The notes under the pieces: generated by a model
The model's input: the letters and a program-made list of their open reading frames with translations, nothing else
Databases searched by the model: none
Told to the model about the DNA's origin: nothing
NCBI GenBank assembly: GCA_902612575.1
Contig: CACMDZ010000004.1
Span: 1 to 64,000 of the forward strand
Direction of reading: 5' to 3'
DNA from: an uncultured Pelagibacteraceae bacterium
GTDB taxonomy: Bacteria > Pseudomonadota > Alphaproteobacteria > Pelagibacterales > Pelagibacteraceae
DNA length: 64,000 nucleotides
In this document: positions 27,544 to 38,375 of the stretch, one piece after another
How positions within the stretch are numbered: the stretch's first letter is position 1
Layout of the letters: each line of letters begins with the position of its first letter
Position numbers and translations under genes: made by a program

Positions 27544-28519
27544 TAGTAACGTCTCCTTTAACTCTTATTCTTGGATCAATAAAATAATACAAAATATCTA
27601 CTATAAAATTTATCATCACAAATACAAAAGCTATAAACACCAAATAAGCTGACATAATTGGAATATCTACAAACTGAACTGCTTGAATAAAAAGAAAACC
27701 CATACCAGGCCATTGAAATACTGTTTCAGTGATTATTGAGAAAGCGACTAAAGTTCCAATATTTATTCCAGCAATAGTAATTACAGGAATTAATCCATTT
27801 TTTAATGCATGTTTATAATTAATACTTTTTTCACTTATTCCCCTAGCTCTTGCGAATTTTATATAATCAGTTTGTAAGATTTCCATCATCTCTGCTCTTA
27901 CCAATCTAATTATATAAGTCATTTGAAAAAGGCTTAGCGTTACAGAAGGTAGTATGATTGCTTTCAATCCTGAAATTGTTAGAAGTCCTGTTGACCAAAA
28001 ACCTAGATCTATCACCTCTCCTCTTCCAAAAGATGGAAGCACTCCTAATATCACTGCAAAAAGATAAATGAATAATATTCCAATCACAAATGTTGGAAGA
28101 GATACACCTAAAAGGGATACTGCTAGTATAAAATCACTCAAAAAACCTTTTCTGTTAATACCCGTATAAACCCCTAATAAAGTACCGGAAACTAATGCAA
28201 TTAATGCAGAAATTAGAACTAACTCAATAGTTGCTGGTAGTCTTTCAATTATTAATTCTGAAACCGGTCTTCTAAGTTGGTATGAAATTCCAAATTCTCC
28301 CTTAGAAGCGTTAACTACGAATCTTGAAAATTGAATATGTATAGGATCGGTTAATCCAAGTGTTTCTCTTAATTCAGCTCTTTCTTCATCTGAAGTTTCT
28401 TCACCGACCATGTTATTAATTGGATCTCCCACAAAATTAAATAAGGAAAATGAAACAAATGATACAACAAGCATCACTATTACTGATTGGATCAGACGCT
28501 TGAAAAAATAATTAATCAA
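27536..28519 (-). CDS. Peptide ABC transporter permease (DppB-like)
   Basis: FFKRLIQSVIVMLVVSF...; TDYIKFARARGISE. Confidence 0.93.
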   Translation of the reverse strand: MINYFFKRLIQSVIVMLVVSFVSFSLFNFVGDPINNMVGEETSDEERAELRETLGLTDPIHIQFSRFVVNASKGEFGISYQLRRPVSELIIERLPATIELVLISALIALVSGTLLGVYTGINRKGFLSDFILAVSLLGVSLPTFVIGILFIYLFAVILGVLPSFGRGEVIDLGFWSTGLLTISGLKAIILPSVTLSLFQMTYIIRLVRAEMMEILQTDYIKFARARGISEKSINYKHALKNGLIPVITIAGINIGTLVAFSIITETVFQWPGMGFLFIQAVQFVDIPIMSAYLVFIAFVFVMINFIVDILYYFIDPRIRVKGDVTSG

Positions 28520-28536
28520 TTTAAGAAATTTTATAG

Positions 28537-28570
28537 TTACAAGCCCTTTATTTAATTAAAGGGCTTGTAA
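28537..28570 (-). other. Perfect 14-bp hairpin 3' of the peptide-binding-protein gene
   Basis: TTACAAGCCCTTTA / TAAAGGGCTTGTAA, 6-nt loop, 11 nt from the stop; no strong U-tract. Confidence 0.85.
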
Positions 28571-28580
28571 ACAAAGTTAT

Positions 28581-30143
28581 TTATTTAAAACTTGCAAAAC
28601 GGAATAATGGTTCATTATTCGGTCTAATTGGAACATCTACATTTTTTTTAGTTGCCCAAGAAATTACTTGGTGATGTAATGGAAGATACGAAATATCGTC
28701 TTTTACAATTTTCCAAGCATTTGCAATAGCAGCGTTTCTTTTATCCAAGTCAACTTCGCCTTCCATAACTCTAATCGCAGCATCAACTTCGCTGTTACTA
28801 AAGTTTACTTTATTCCAGCTAGCACCAGACTCGTATAGGTAATGGAATACGTAGTGACTATCCAGAGTTGGAACTCCCCAACCTAACATATAGAAATCGC
28901 CTTTATCTTCTTTTAATTCCTTAAAGTGCTTACTTTTTGTTTGAGCAAATAAATTAACATTGACGCCAATTTTGCCTAACATACCAACAACAGCTGTACA
29001 AATTGCTTCATCATTAACATATCTATCGTTAGGGCATCTTAACTCAACATCAAAACCTTTAGGATATCCTGCGTCCGCTAATAATTTTTTAGCTGCGTCA
29101 ACATCATAAGGTAATCTTTTATCTAACTCTTTTGTATATCCATTTACACCAGGAAAAGTTATAATTCCTGCGGGTTCACTGAGGCCTCTCATTACTTTTT
29201 TCTTTATCGCTTCAATATCTATTGCTTGATAAAGAGCTTGTCTTACTTCTTTTTTCTTAAATGGATTATCTCCAGTATTTCCAGATCTTAGTTTATCTGC
29301 TGCTTGGTCCATACCTAAAAAGATTGTACGCATTTGAGCAGTGCTAACTACTTCATGATCTGAAGAATTTCCAATTCTAGCCAAGTCTTGAACTGGTGCA
29401 TCAGTAACTAAATCAACTTCTCCAGATAATAATGCTGCAACTCTCGTAGCTGAGTTTTTAATTGGCAATAAGTGTATTTCAGTAACACTATTATCTTTCA
29501 TTGAACCCCACCAATTACTATTTCTTTCAAATACTGTCTTGGTATTTGGCTCTCTTAAAGTAATTTTGAATGGTCCAGTTCCCATTGCATTTGTCGCTGA
29601 GAATGTCTCTTCTCCACCATCCCAGTTTTGTGAAACTGTAGCTCCAAAATCAATTGACCATTTTTTAGACATTATAAATATATTTGATAACTGATTTAAA
29701 AGAATAGGATTTGGTTTACTGGTACTAATCTGCACAGTATAATTATCAATTTCTTTTACATCTGAAATTGTACTAATGTACTCTTTAAAATCTGATGTAG
29801 GTTGTTTTGCTCTTAATATACTAAACACAACGTCTTTTGCTGTCATGTTACTACCATCAGAAAATTTTACGTCTTTTCTTAAATTAAATACCCATGTATT
29901 TGGATCTGTAGTTTTCCAATCGGTAGCAAGTTGAGGTTCAATGCTCATATCCAATCCTCTTGTCACGAGAGCTTCATAAACTTGTCTTGAAACTTGAGTA
30001 GTAGGACCTTCATTTTGTGCATGAGGATCCAAAGTTAAACTATCACCTTGCATAGACCATTTTATTGTTTTCGCGTATGAATTTGTTGATACAAAAACAA
30101 ATAAAATTGCAAAGAAAATTTTAATAAAATTTTTAAATTTCAT
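28581..30143 (-). CDS. Peptide ABC transporter substrate-binding protein (family 5)
   Basis: Signal peptide; SBP_bac_5-type sequence. Confidence 0.93.
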   Translation of the reverse strand: MKFKNFIKIFFAILFVFVSTNSYAKTIKWSMQGDSLTLDPHAQNEGPTTQVSRQVYEALVTRGLDMSIEPQLATDWKTTDPNTWVFNLRKDVKFSDGSNMTAKDVVFSILRAKQPTSDFKEYISTISDVKEIDNYTVQISTSKPNPILLNQLSNIFIMSKKWSIDFGATVSQNWDGGEETFSATNAMGTGPFKITLREPNTKTVFERNSNWWGSMKDNSVTEIHLLPIKNSATRVAALLSGEVDLVTDAPVQDLARIGNSSDHEVVSTAQMRTIFLGMDQAADKLRSGNTGDNPFKKKEVRQALYQAIDIEAIKKKVMRGLSEPAGIITFPGVNGYTKELDKRLPYDVDAAKKLLADAGYPKGFDVELRCPNDRYVNDEAICTAVVGMLGKIGVNVNLFAQTKSKHFKELKEDKGDFYMLGWGVPTLDSHYVFHYLYESGASWNKVNFSNSEVDAAIRVMEGEVDLDKRNAAIANAWKIVKDDISYLPLHHQVISWATKKNVDVPIRPNNEPLFRFASFK

Positions 30144-30214
30144 CTTTCCTCCTAATTATTACAAATAAAATTAAACCTGATTAATGGGATAACTACAAGT
30201 GCAAAATAATTGCT

Positions 30215-30946
30215 TTAGTTGTTAAGAATGATCTCATTTTTGAACTTGGTATACAAAATTTCAGAATAATTATTCATTTTTTTCATATTTTTTTTTGCTT
30301 CAAAATCAAACTTTTCAAGGGCTCCTTTACCTAATTGCTTTTCTAAAGCCACTTTATACTCTGGAACACAGCCCCAATCATTTACAGTAGTATCCTTTAT
30401 TTCAATATGAAATTGGATACCATAAGCATGATTTTTGTACCTAAATATTTGGTATTTCGTTTCCTCCGAGGAAGCAATATGTGTAACATTCTTGTTATTT
30501 TCTAAATTTTGAACCTCATAAGAGTGCCATTGTAATGAGGTTAACTTTTCAGGAAATTGTGAAAAAAGAGTATCGTTATCTTTTCCGTCTGAGAAGTTTA
30601 TATTCAACATTCCTATTTCAGGGTTTTTTGATCTTACAACATTTCCACCTATTACTTCTCCAAGTAATTGACATCCAAGACAGAAGCCTAAGTATGGTTT
30701 TTCTAAATTAACAACAAATTCTTTAATTTTATTTTTTTCTTCGATTAGCCAAGGATATTCCTGTTCCATCCAAGTATCCATTGGGCCTCCCATACAAAAC
30801 ATTGCGTCAAATTTATTTAAATCATTAGGTATTTTCTCTCCTTCATCTAATTCAATCGTTGTTAAATTTACCCCATCTTTAATCATCAAATCTTTTATAT
30901 AACCAGGATCTTCAATTTTAATGTGTTGAAGAACAATAATTTCCAT
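30215..30946 (-). CDS. Type 1 glutamine amidotransferase
   Basis: YLGFCLGCQLLGEVIGG nucleophile, YGIQFHIEI. Confidence 0.88.
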   Translation of the reverse strand: MEIIVLQHIKIEDPGYIKDLMIKDGVNLTTIELDEGEKIPNDLNKFDAMFCMGGPMDTWMEQEYPWLIEEKNKIKEFVVNLEKPYLGFCLGCQLLGEVIGGNVVRSKNPEIGMLNINFSDGKDNDTLFSQFPEKLTSLQWHSYEVQNLENNKNVTHIASSEETKYQIFRYKNHAYGIQFHIEIKDTTVNDWGCVPEYKVALEKQLGKGALEKFDFEAKKNMKKMNNYSEILYTKFKNEIILNN

Positions 30947-31752
30947 TATTTAACTATAGGTTTTAGTAAACTCTGAATTTTAATGTGAATATTTTTATTT
31001 GAAGATGCAAGAATATTACCTGCAAATTTGGCATCCCTATTATCAATTGTTGAAACAATTCCACCTGATGCATTGATAATCGGTATTAATGGATGAATAT
31101 CCCAAATTTTATTACTGCATTGAAATACAACATCAAGCTTACCTTCGCAAACCTGTGCGTAAGACAAAGCATCAGAACAAGGAAATTGCATTAAATTTAA
31201 AAATTTTGTAATTTTTTTTTGTTTTTTTAAAGAAATTGCACCATGTAAACCTGCTGCTAATTTTAAATCTATATATTTAGCTTTTTTATTTACGCTAATT
31301 TTTTTTCTTTTATTATTTTCAACTACATATGCAACTTTATCAGATTGGTTATAATAATATTTTTTGAGTATTGGAAAATTAGCCAAACCATATATTGGAT
31401 TGCCTTTATAATTTAATGAAATTAAATTACTCCACGTTGGGCTTCCAATTACGAAAGATCGTGTTCCATCGATTGGATCAATAACCCAAGAGTAATCACT
31501 TTTTGATTTTTTATATCCAAATTCCTCACCAATGATTTCATGATGTGGAAACTTTTTATTTATTTTAAACCTAATGAATTTCTCAAATGCTTTGTCTGCT
31601 GTAGTAACAGGATCATACCCTTTACCCTTAATTTTATTTTGAACTTTAAATTTCTTACTTAATTTGTTGTAATAAAACTTGGATAAATCTTTAGCCAGCT
31701 GGTTTAAAAATCTAGGAAATTCATTATTATTTGGAATAATTTTTTTTTTCAT
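30946..31752 (-). CDS. Inositol monophosphatase family (histidinol-phosphatase-like)
   Basis: IGEEFG, VIDPIDGTRSFV, WDIHPLIPIINASGG. Confidence 0.88.
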   Translation of the reverse strand: MKKKIIPNNNEFPRFLNQLAKDLSKFYYNKLSKKFKVQNKIKGKGYDPVTTADKAFEKFIRFKINKKFPHHEIIGEEFGYKKSKSDYSWVIDPIDGTRSFVIGSPTWSNLISLNYKGNPIYGLANFPILKKYYYNQSDKVAYVVENNKRKKISVNKKAKYIDLKLAAGLHGAISLKKQKKITKFLNLMQFPCSDALSYAQVCEGKLDVVFQCSNKIWDIHPLIPIINASGGIVSTIDNRDAKFAGNILASSNKNIHIKIQSLLKPIVK

Positions 31753-31807
31753 TAAAAGGAATTACTATTTTATTTATCTTGATTAAAGATAAATTTAAAT
31801 TATTTTT

Positions 31808-32923
31808 ATGAAATACCTCATGAATATAGAAGTTGAAAAAAATAGAATATTCTTTAACGATGGCAATAATAGACAAGAAATTCACCCTTTCTGGCTTAGA
31901 GAAAGAGTTGAAAATAAAGAGTTCTTAGACGAAATCACACAACAAAGATTATTTGATCCCAGCATTTTACAAACCAATATTTTAATAGAGAAGGTAAAAT
32001 TAGAAAATGATGAATTAGAAATAAATTTCAATGATGGCGTCAAATCATATCTAAAAGTAAGCAATATTATTAACGAGTATTCTAATCAAAAAATGGTTAT
32101 GAGCTCTATAAAAAAAGTTAAATGGGACTCTAACTTAAATAATTTAAAAAACTTCATCTACAATGCTGATATTAGTGAAACTAAGGAAATGTATGACTTG
32201 CTTGTTTCTTTTTATCAATACGGATTTGTGATTATTAAAAATGTTCCAACTCAAGATAATTTCATTATAAATTTTGCTAATTCAATTGGAAGCGTAAGAA
32301 GGACGAATTTTGGAGAGTTTTTTAATGTAAGATCAATACCTAATCCTAATGATTTAGCATACACATCTTATAATTTGGCTCCTCATACAGATAATCCTTA
32401 CAGAATACCAGTACCATGTATTCAGCTTCTTCATTGTATTGAAAATGAGGTATCTGGTGGACTGTCAACTCTTGTGGATGGTTATACTGTTACCGAAGAT
32501 CTAAAAAATGAATTTAAAGATTATTATGAAATTCTTACTAAGATAAAAGTTAAATTTAAATTTATTGATAAAGAAGTCATATTAGAAGATTGGTCTGAAC
32601 TTATTAAGTTAGATGAAAAAGGAGAGTTTAAGCAAGTGAGATTTAGTCCAAGATTAGATTATGTGCCAATATTAAATAAAGAAAATTTAGATTTATATTA
32701 TAAAGCAAGGAACAAACTTTCAGAATTTTATAATTCAGATAAATATAGGATAGAATTTAAATTGAATCCTGGCGACTTGTTAATGATGGATAATTATAGA
32801 TTACTTCATGGTAGAACTAGTTTCGATTCAAATGAAGGAAATAGATTCCTTCAAGGGTGCTACATTGATTATGATAGTACTGAGGGAAAAATTAGACATC
32901 TTAAAAGAAAATTTAATATCTAA
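31808..32923 (+). CDS. Gamma-butyrobetaine hydroxylase-like Fe/2OG dioxygenase (TauD superfamily)
   Basis: N-terminal HPFWLRERVEN domain; HTDNPYR...; LLHGRTSFD. Confidence 0.85.
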   Translation: MKYLMNIEVEKNRIFFNDGNNRQEIHPFWLRERVENKEFLDEITQQRLFDPSILQTNILIEKVKLENDELEINFNDGVKSYLKVSNIINEYSNQKMVMSSIKKVKWDSNLNNLKNFIYNADISETKEMYDLLVSFYQYGFVIIKNVPTQDNFIINFANSIGSVRRTNFGEFFNVRSIPNPNDLAYTSYNLAPHTDNPYRIPVPCIQLLHCIENEVSGGLSTLVDGYTVTEDLKNEFKDYYEILTKIKVKFKFIDKEVILEDWSELIKLDEKGEFKQVRFSPRLDYVPILNKENLDLYYKARNKLSEFYNSDKYRIEFKLNPGDLLMMDNYRLLHGRTSFDSNEGNRFLQGCYIDYDSTEGKIRHLKRKFNI

Positions 32924-32924
32924 C

Positions 32925-33632
32925 TTATCCAAGATTTTGCATAAATGGAATATATTCTAGTAGGTAATACCCTAAAGCTTGAAGTTGATTTGTAATCATT
33001 AATACTCCAGTAATCAAAAGGAGAGAACCACCTGTTTTATTTATAACATTCATTTTTGTTTTTAAATTTTTAGAAAAAATCATAAATTTCTGAATTAAAT
33101 ATCCCGATAAAATAAAAGGTAACGCAAGACCTAATGAATAAAATGATAAAAGTAAAATTCCTTTATTTATGCTTTCCTCTGTAGATGCAATTGCCAATAT
33201 TGATCCAAGAATAGGTCCAATGCAAGGTGTCCAACCAAAACCAAATGCCATACCAACTAAAATTGAGCTAAATACACCTGATTTTTTATCTGCTTGGAAC
33301 CTTTTCTCATAATTTAAAAACTTTAAATTAATCAAGCCTATTATTTGAAGTGAAAAAATTATTATAATTGTACCAGCTACAATTCTGAGAGTGTTTGAGT
33401 TATCTAAGACTAATGATCCTAAAAATGTTGCTGTTGCTCCAAAACTAATAAAAACAATTGAAAATCCAACCGTAAAAAGAACTATTGGAAATAAATTTAT
33501 ACTCTTTTTTTCTAGAAGTTCGTTTAAAGTTGAGCCAGATATATATGAAATATATCCTGGAATAAGTGGTAATACGCAAGGGGATAAAAAACTTATCAAA
33601 CCTGCGCTAAATGCAAGAAATATTTCGATCAT
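32925..33632 (-). CDS. ccdA: CcdA-type cytochrome c biogenesis/thiol-disulfide transmembrane protein
   Basis: LSPCVLPLIPGYISYISG; GWTPCIGPILG. Confidence 0.92.
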   Translation of the reverse strand: MIEIFLAFSAGLISFLSPCVLPLIPGYISYISGSTLNELLEKKSINLFPIVLFTVGFSIVFISFGATATFLGSLVLDNSNTLRIVAGTIIIIFSLQIIGLINLKFLNYEKRFQADKKSGVFSSILVGMAFGFGWTPCIGPILGSILAIASTEESINKGILLLSFYSLGLALPFILSGYLIQKFMIFSKNLKTKMNVINKTGGSLLLITGVLMITNQLQALGYYLLEYIPFMQNLG

Positions 33633-36319
33633 TATCCTGTATTTTTAATCGCTGCAGAAATTCCTGCAATAGATGTCATCATCGCATCATCAAGTAACTT
33701 TTTGCTTTTTTTATCTAATTTCTTTTGTTTTTGCTTTTTCATCACGGTTACTTGTAAAACATTGAGTATTTCTGAGTAGATATTTCTAATAATTGCAGGT
33801 CCCCGGAAAGCTTTTCTTTGTTTAAGTATTTCTCTAGGAGTAATATCATGATTTAATTTTTTTACTGCATTAAACTGATATCTTAGTTTATCACCTACTC
33901 TAACTAATTTTTGGTCTGCTAAATTTTTTTCATAAATTTTTGAAATTTCAGGATCAACTTTTGATAAGACCATGTCTAATAAATCCATTGTAGAATTAAA
34001 ATACGGCCAATTTTTTTCCATATCTGTTAAAGTTTTTTTAAATTTTTTAATTGATGAGTACCTTAAAGCTTCAGCGGTTCCTAACCAGGCAGGCAACATC
34101 AGTCTTATTTGTGTCCAAGCGAAAACCCATGGTATGGCTCTTAAACTATTAATGTTATCTACATTCTTTCTTTTGGATGGTCTTGATCCTATCGATAACT
34201 TACCAAGAGCCATATGTGGCGTAACGGTTTTAAAATATCTGATGAAGTCAGAGGTTTGATTAATATTTTTTCTATAAGAACTAGTTGAGACATTTGACAT
34301 GTTTTGAATAAGATTTCTCCATTCTTTTTTTGGATTTGGAGGTGGATTTAGAGTTGCTTCCATGACAGAGCCAATATAACTACACAGGTTATACTTTGCT
34401 AATGGCTCATATCCGTATTTTTGTTGTATTACTTCACCTTGGTCTGTAATTCTTATTTTTCCGTTAACAGAATAAGGTGGCTGCGATCTTAAAGTTGCTT
34501 GAATAGGTCCTCCTCCTCTACCAGCAGAACCACCTCTACCATGAAAAAATGTAACGTTAATTTTATATTTTTTTGCTAATTTAATAATTTCTTCTTGTAA
34601 TTTATATTGATGCCAACTAGCTGATAATTTACCTGCATCTTTACTAGAGTCTGAATACCCAATCATAATTTCTTGCTTATTTAGTATGTATTTTCTGTAC
34701 CATTTTAATGAGAATAATTTTTCCATTATTTTTTTACCATTTTTCAAATCATCTAAAGTCTCAAATAAAGGAACTACTCTTAACTTGCTTTTGATATTAG
34801 CCTCTTTTTGCAAATGCATTACAGATAAAATATCTGAGGCAGATGAAGTCATTGATATAACGTACGCTCCTAAACACTCTTTTGGTTGACTAGACAAAGC
34901 TTTAAAAGTTGACCAAACTTCTTTATTTTCCTTATTTTTAAAAATAAATTTATTAATTGAATTTTTACCTCTAATTTTATCTGATAAATACTTTATTTTT
35001 TCTGTCTCACTCCAAGAATTATAATTTCGCCTAGATTTTCTTTTTATAAATTCATTCAGTAATTGTGAATGTCTAGATGACTCTTGTCTTATATCCAGTC
35101 TTGCAAGATTGATTCCAAAACATTTTGCTCTTCTCATTAAATCAAGTAAATCACCACTAGCTATATTTTCGTTCTGATTTTGCTCTAAAGACTCTCTTAC
35201 AACTCTTAAGGGTTTTAAAATTTCTTCTCTTTCAGAAAGTAATATTTTTTCATTTAATGGTTTGCCATAATTAAGATGTTGTTCTATTTCTCTATGGGTT
35301 GTTCTTAGTTTATCTCTTAATGGTCTTAAATAAACTCTATATGGCTCAAAGGTTTTTCCTGTAGCTTTTAATATTTTATTTGAGCATTTTTCCATAGAGT
35401 AAGATCTAATTAATTTAGTTAAAGACTTTTCATAAAGTTTAGCAGCTTCCCATCTTGATAAAAGAATAACTCTTTTGGTAACCTCGGAAGTTACAAAAGG
35501 ATTCCCATCTCTGTCGCCTCCCATCCAAGACCCAAATTCAATTGGATTAAAATTTTTTGGAAGTCCTTTGCCCATATTTTTTTCAAAAATTTGATTTAAT
35601 CTTCTGTAAACTTTAGGTATTGTATCCCATAAACTATCCTCAATAATTGCTAATCCCCATCTAGCCTCTTCTGGAGGAGTAGGTCTAGATCTTTTAATTT
35701 CATCTGTATTCCAAATGATTGTAATTTCATCGTATAGTTTTTTATCTAAAATTTTTAATTTTGATGGATAATTATTTAGAAGAATTCTTTGCTCAAGAAT
35801 TTCTGTTAATGTATGATATTTTTGAATCAAAGTTCTTCTTTTAACTTCAGTAGGATGAGCTGTTAAAACTATTCCAATATTTAAACTTTTTGCAATATTA
35901 TAAATTTTATTATTTGAAATTTTTTTATTTTTAAAAAAATTTTCAAAAATTTCTTCTATAAATATATTTTGGAATTTTTTATTTGATTTTATATTTTCAT
36001 ATTGATCTAAAGTTCTAGATGCATCTATTGACTCTGCTAAATTATAAAAATTCATGAAATGATTAAATGCTCTTGTTAATTTAAATAAAGACTGTGGGCT
36101 AAGTTTATTAACTTCTCTTAGAATTTTCTTAAATGGTTCTTTCCTACTTTTATTTGCAACATTTGCCTTTGACAAAAGTCTAATTTTTTCAACTAAGTTA
36201 AAAAAGTTAGAGCCCTCCTGTTTTTTTATTACTTTACCAAGAATATTGCCCAAATGTCTAACGTCATCCCTAAGTGATTTGGTTGGAATTCTTTCGTAAT
36301 AAAGATCTCGTTTTAACAT
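33632..36319 (-). CDS. ppc: Phosphoenolpyruvate carboxylase
   Basis: LTAHPTEVKRRT; GYSDSSKDAGKLSASW; FHGRGGSAGRGGGP. Confidence 0.96.
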   Translation of the reverse strand: MLKRDLYYERIPTKSLRDDVRHLGNILGKVIKKQEGSNFFNLVEKIRLLSKANVANKSRKEPFKKILREVNKLSPQSLFKLTRAFNHFMNFYNLAESIDASRTLDQYENIKSNKKFQNIFIEEIFENFFKNKKISNNKIYNIAKSLNIGIVLTAHPTEVKRRTLIQKYHTLTEILEQRILLNNYPSKLKILDKKLYDEITIIWNTDEIKRSRPTPPEEARWGLAIIEDSLWDTIPKVYRRLNQIFEKNMGKGLPKNFNPIEFGSWMGGDRDGNPFVTSEVTKRVILLSRWEAAKLYEKSLTKLIRSYSMEKCSNKILKATGKTFEPYRVYLRPLRDKLRTTHREIEQHLNYGKPLNEKILLSEREEILKPLRVVRESLEQNQNENIASGDLLDLMRRAKCFGINLARLDIRQESSRHSQLLNEFIKRKSRRNYNSWSETEKIKYLSDKIRGKNSINKFIFKNKENKEVWSTFKALSSQPKECLGAYVISMTSSASDILSVMHLQKEANIKSKLRVVPLFETLDDLKNGKKIMEKLFSLKWYRKYILNKQEIMIGYSDSSKDAGKLSASWHQYKLQEEIIKLAKKYKINVTFFHGRGGSAGRGGGPIQATLRSQPPYSVNGKIRITDQGEVIQQKYGYEPLAKYNLCSYIGSVMEATLNPPPNPKKEWRNLIQNMSNVSTSSYRKNINQTSDFIRYFKTVTPHMALGKLSIGSRPSKRKNVDNINSLRAIPWVFAWTQIRLMLPAWLGTAEALRYSSIKKFKKTLTDMEKNWPYFNSTMDLLDMVLSKVDPEISKIYEKNLADQKLVRVGDKLRYQFNAVKKLNHDITPREILKQRKAFRGPAIIRNIYSEILNVLQVTVMKKQKQKKLDKKSKKLLDDAMMTSIAGISAAIKNTG

Positions 36320-37205
36320 GATTAAAATTAAATTTTTTTTGATTTATACCTTTCGTATTTGTTTCTATTTTAAATAAACTTCCTGAGAATTTAAATTTTT
36401 TAATTTCACTTTTTTTCATACCTTTTAAGGCTGAAGTTACAAATAATTCTGAGTTATTTTTACCACCAAATGCACAGTTTGTTATATTTTTTGCGGGTAA
36501 TTTTACTTTATGTAGTATTTTTCCAGATTTACTAAAAATTGAAATACATGCTCCGTGAAAATGACAAACCCAAAGATTTTTATTTTTGTCTAAAGTCATT
36601 CCATCAGGTACACCTTGATTCTTTGTAAATTTTTTAAATACAATTTTTTTGGTAATATTTAAATTTTTATTTATTTTAATTTTATAAATAGTTTTTTTCC
36701 TACTATCTGTATGATAAAAATTATTGCTATCTATAAATGCTGGACCGTTTGTTATGTAATAAGTGGTATCAACTTTTTTTAAATTTAATTTTTTATCAAG
36801 GCAATATAATGATCCATTTGTCAAATTTCTTTCAGGATTATCCATAGTACCAAACCATAATCTACCTGATGGGTCTGTCTTACCATCATTAATACGATTT
36901 GTTTTAATGTCTTTTTCTATATAAATTGACTTTAAAATTTTTTTCGTTTTTAAGTTTAAAATTCTTAACTCACCCTGAAGACCTAATATAAAAATGTTAT
37001 TTTTAATATGTGCTAGAAAACCTATCTCTTTATTAATTTTAATTATTTTTCTTTTATTATTTTTTATATTTAAGATATTTATTCTTTTTTTTTTTATATC
37101 AGTAAAATAAATCGATTTATGTTCTTTTACCCATAATGTTCCCTCACCTAATATACATTTAGCGTTCCACAAAACTTCAGGTTTTGAGGTTTTTATTTTA
37201 ACCAT
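36270..37205 (-). CDS. SMP-30/gluconolactonase family lactonase
   Basis: LGEGTLWVKEHKSIYFTDI; NDGKTDPSGRLWFGTMD; start placed at internal Met (MVKIKTS). Confidence 0.85.
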   Translation of the reverse strand: MVKIKTSKPEVLWNAKCILGEGTLWVKEHKSIYFTDIKKKRINILNIKNNKRKIIKINKEIGFLAHIKNNIFILGLQGELRILNLKTKKILKSIYIEKDIKTNRINDGKTDPSGRLWFGTMDNPERNLTNGSLYCLDKKLNLKKVDTTYYITNGPAFIDSNNFYHTDSRKKTIYKIKINKNLNITKKIVFKKFTKNQGVPDGMTLDKNKNLWVCHFHGACISIFSKSGKILHKVKLPAKNITNCAFGGKNNSELFVTSALKGMKKSEIKKFKFSGSLFKIETNTKGINQKKFNFNHVKTRSLLRKNSNQIT

Positions 37206-38370
37206 TGTATTCGTATTTTTTAATGAAATCTTTATTTGGATTAATTCCAATCCCTATATTTTCTAATGGAGATGCGAACCCATTTTTATTTTTAACTTGA
37301 TCTAAAATTGAAAATTTTTCCTCTGCTAAATCAGTTATGAAAATATTTTTTTCTGTTGTATCAAACTCTAACATAGACTTTGTTGGAAATAGTCCACCTG
37401 GCATATCGGGTAATGTTGTTAGCAAATGAAGATTAACCGCCACACTTAAAGCTGAACCCCATACATGATTTACTATTGGAATAAAATTAGACTGTGCTAA
37501 CGCTGATACTTTTAAATATTCAGTAATTCCACCTAAACCACAAACCTCAGGTTGAGCTATATCAATACAATTATTTTTTATAAGTTGGTTCCAACCATAT
37601 TTTGTAAACTCAGCCTCACCTCCAGCAATATTAGTTTTTAATTTTTCTTTAAGTTCTTTGTAGCTATCATAATCTTCTGGAGCAACAGGTTCTTCAAACC
37701 AGTAAATATTCATTTCATCTAATCCTCTTCCAACATATAATGCATCATTTTTATTATAAGCATGATTTGCATCCACCATGAGTTTAAATTCAGATCCAAT
37801 TGTATCTCTTACAGCGCTAACCAACTTTAAATCTTCTTTAGGACCCATGCCAATTTTCATTTTCATAGCTTTAAAATTCTTTTCTTTTATTTGATTAGCC
37901 TCATTTTTGAACAATTCACAAAGTTCATCGACTGTTTTTTTTTGCAACATCATGCCGTACCCATAAACTGGAATTTTATCATTAGTTTTACCTCCTAGTA
38001 GTTGATAAAGAGGTAAATTAGATTTTTTTGCCAATATATCCCACAATGCTATGTCAATTCCTGACAATGCTTGAATTGGCATTCCCTTTTGACCACTGTC
38101 TCTGAGTAAATTGTATACTTTGTGCCAAATATATTCTTTTTTAAGTGGATCATCTCCTTTTATTAAAGGTTGAATAACTTTTTCTACAATATATTTATTT
38201 GCAAGAGCTATATTTCCAGGCCCAAAACACTCTCCCCAGCCTGTGATTCCTTCATCAGTCTCTACTTCAACTAAGTGGGCCGTTCTATGTTTGTAATATT
38301 GTTGTGAGTATCCTAGTTCTTTGTCTAACTCATATCTAAGTACATGACTTTTGATTGAGGTTATTTTCAC
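37198..38370 (-). CDS. Mandelate racemase/muconate lactonizing enzyme family (sugar-acid dehydratase)
   Basis: KMKIG, VDANHAY, GGEAEF, NHVWGS. Confidence 0.92.
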   Translation of the reverse strand: MKITSIKSHVLRYELDKELGYSQQYYKHRTAHLVEVETDEGITGWGECFGPGNIALANKYIVEKVIQPLIKGDDPLKKEYIWHKVYNLLRDSGQKGMPIQALSGIDIALWDILAKKSNLPLYQLLGGKTNDKIPVYGYGMMLQKKTVDELCELFKNEANQIKEKNFKAMKMKIGMGPKEDLKLVSAVRDTIGSEFKLMVDANHAYNKNDALYVGRGLDEMNIYWFEEPVAPEDYDSYKELKEKLKTNIAGGEAEFTKYGWNQLIKNNCIDIAQPEVCGLGGITEYLKVSALAQSNFIPIVNHVWGSALSVAVNLHLLTTLPDMPGGLFPTKSMLEFDTTEKNIFITDLAEEKFSILDQVKNKNGFASPLENIGIGINPNKDFIKKYEYNG

Positions 38371-38375
38371 AAATT

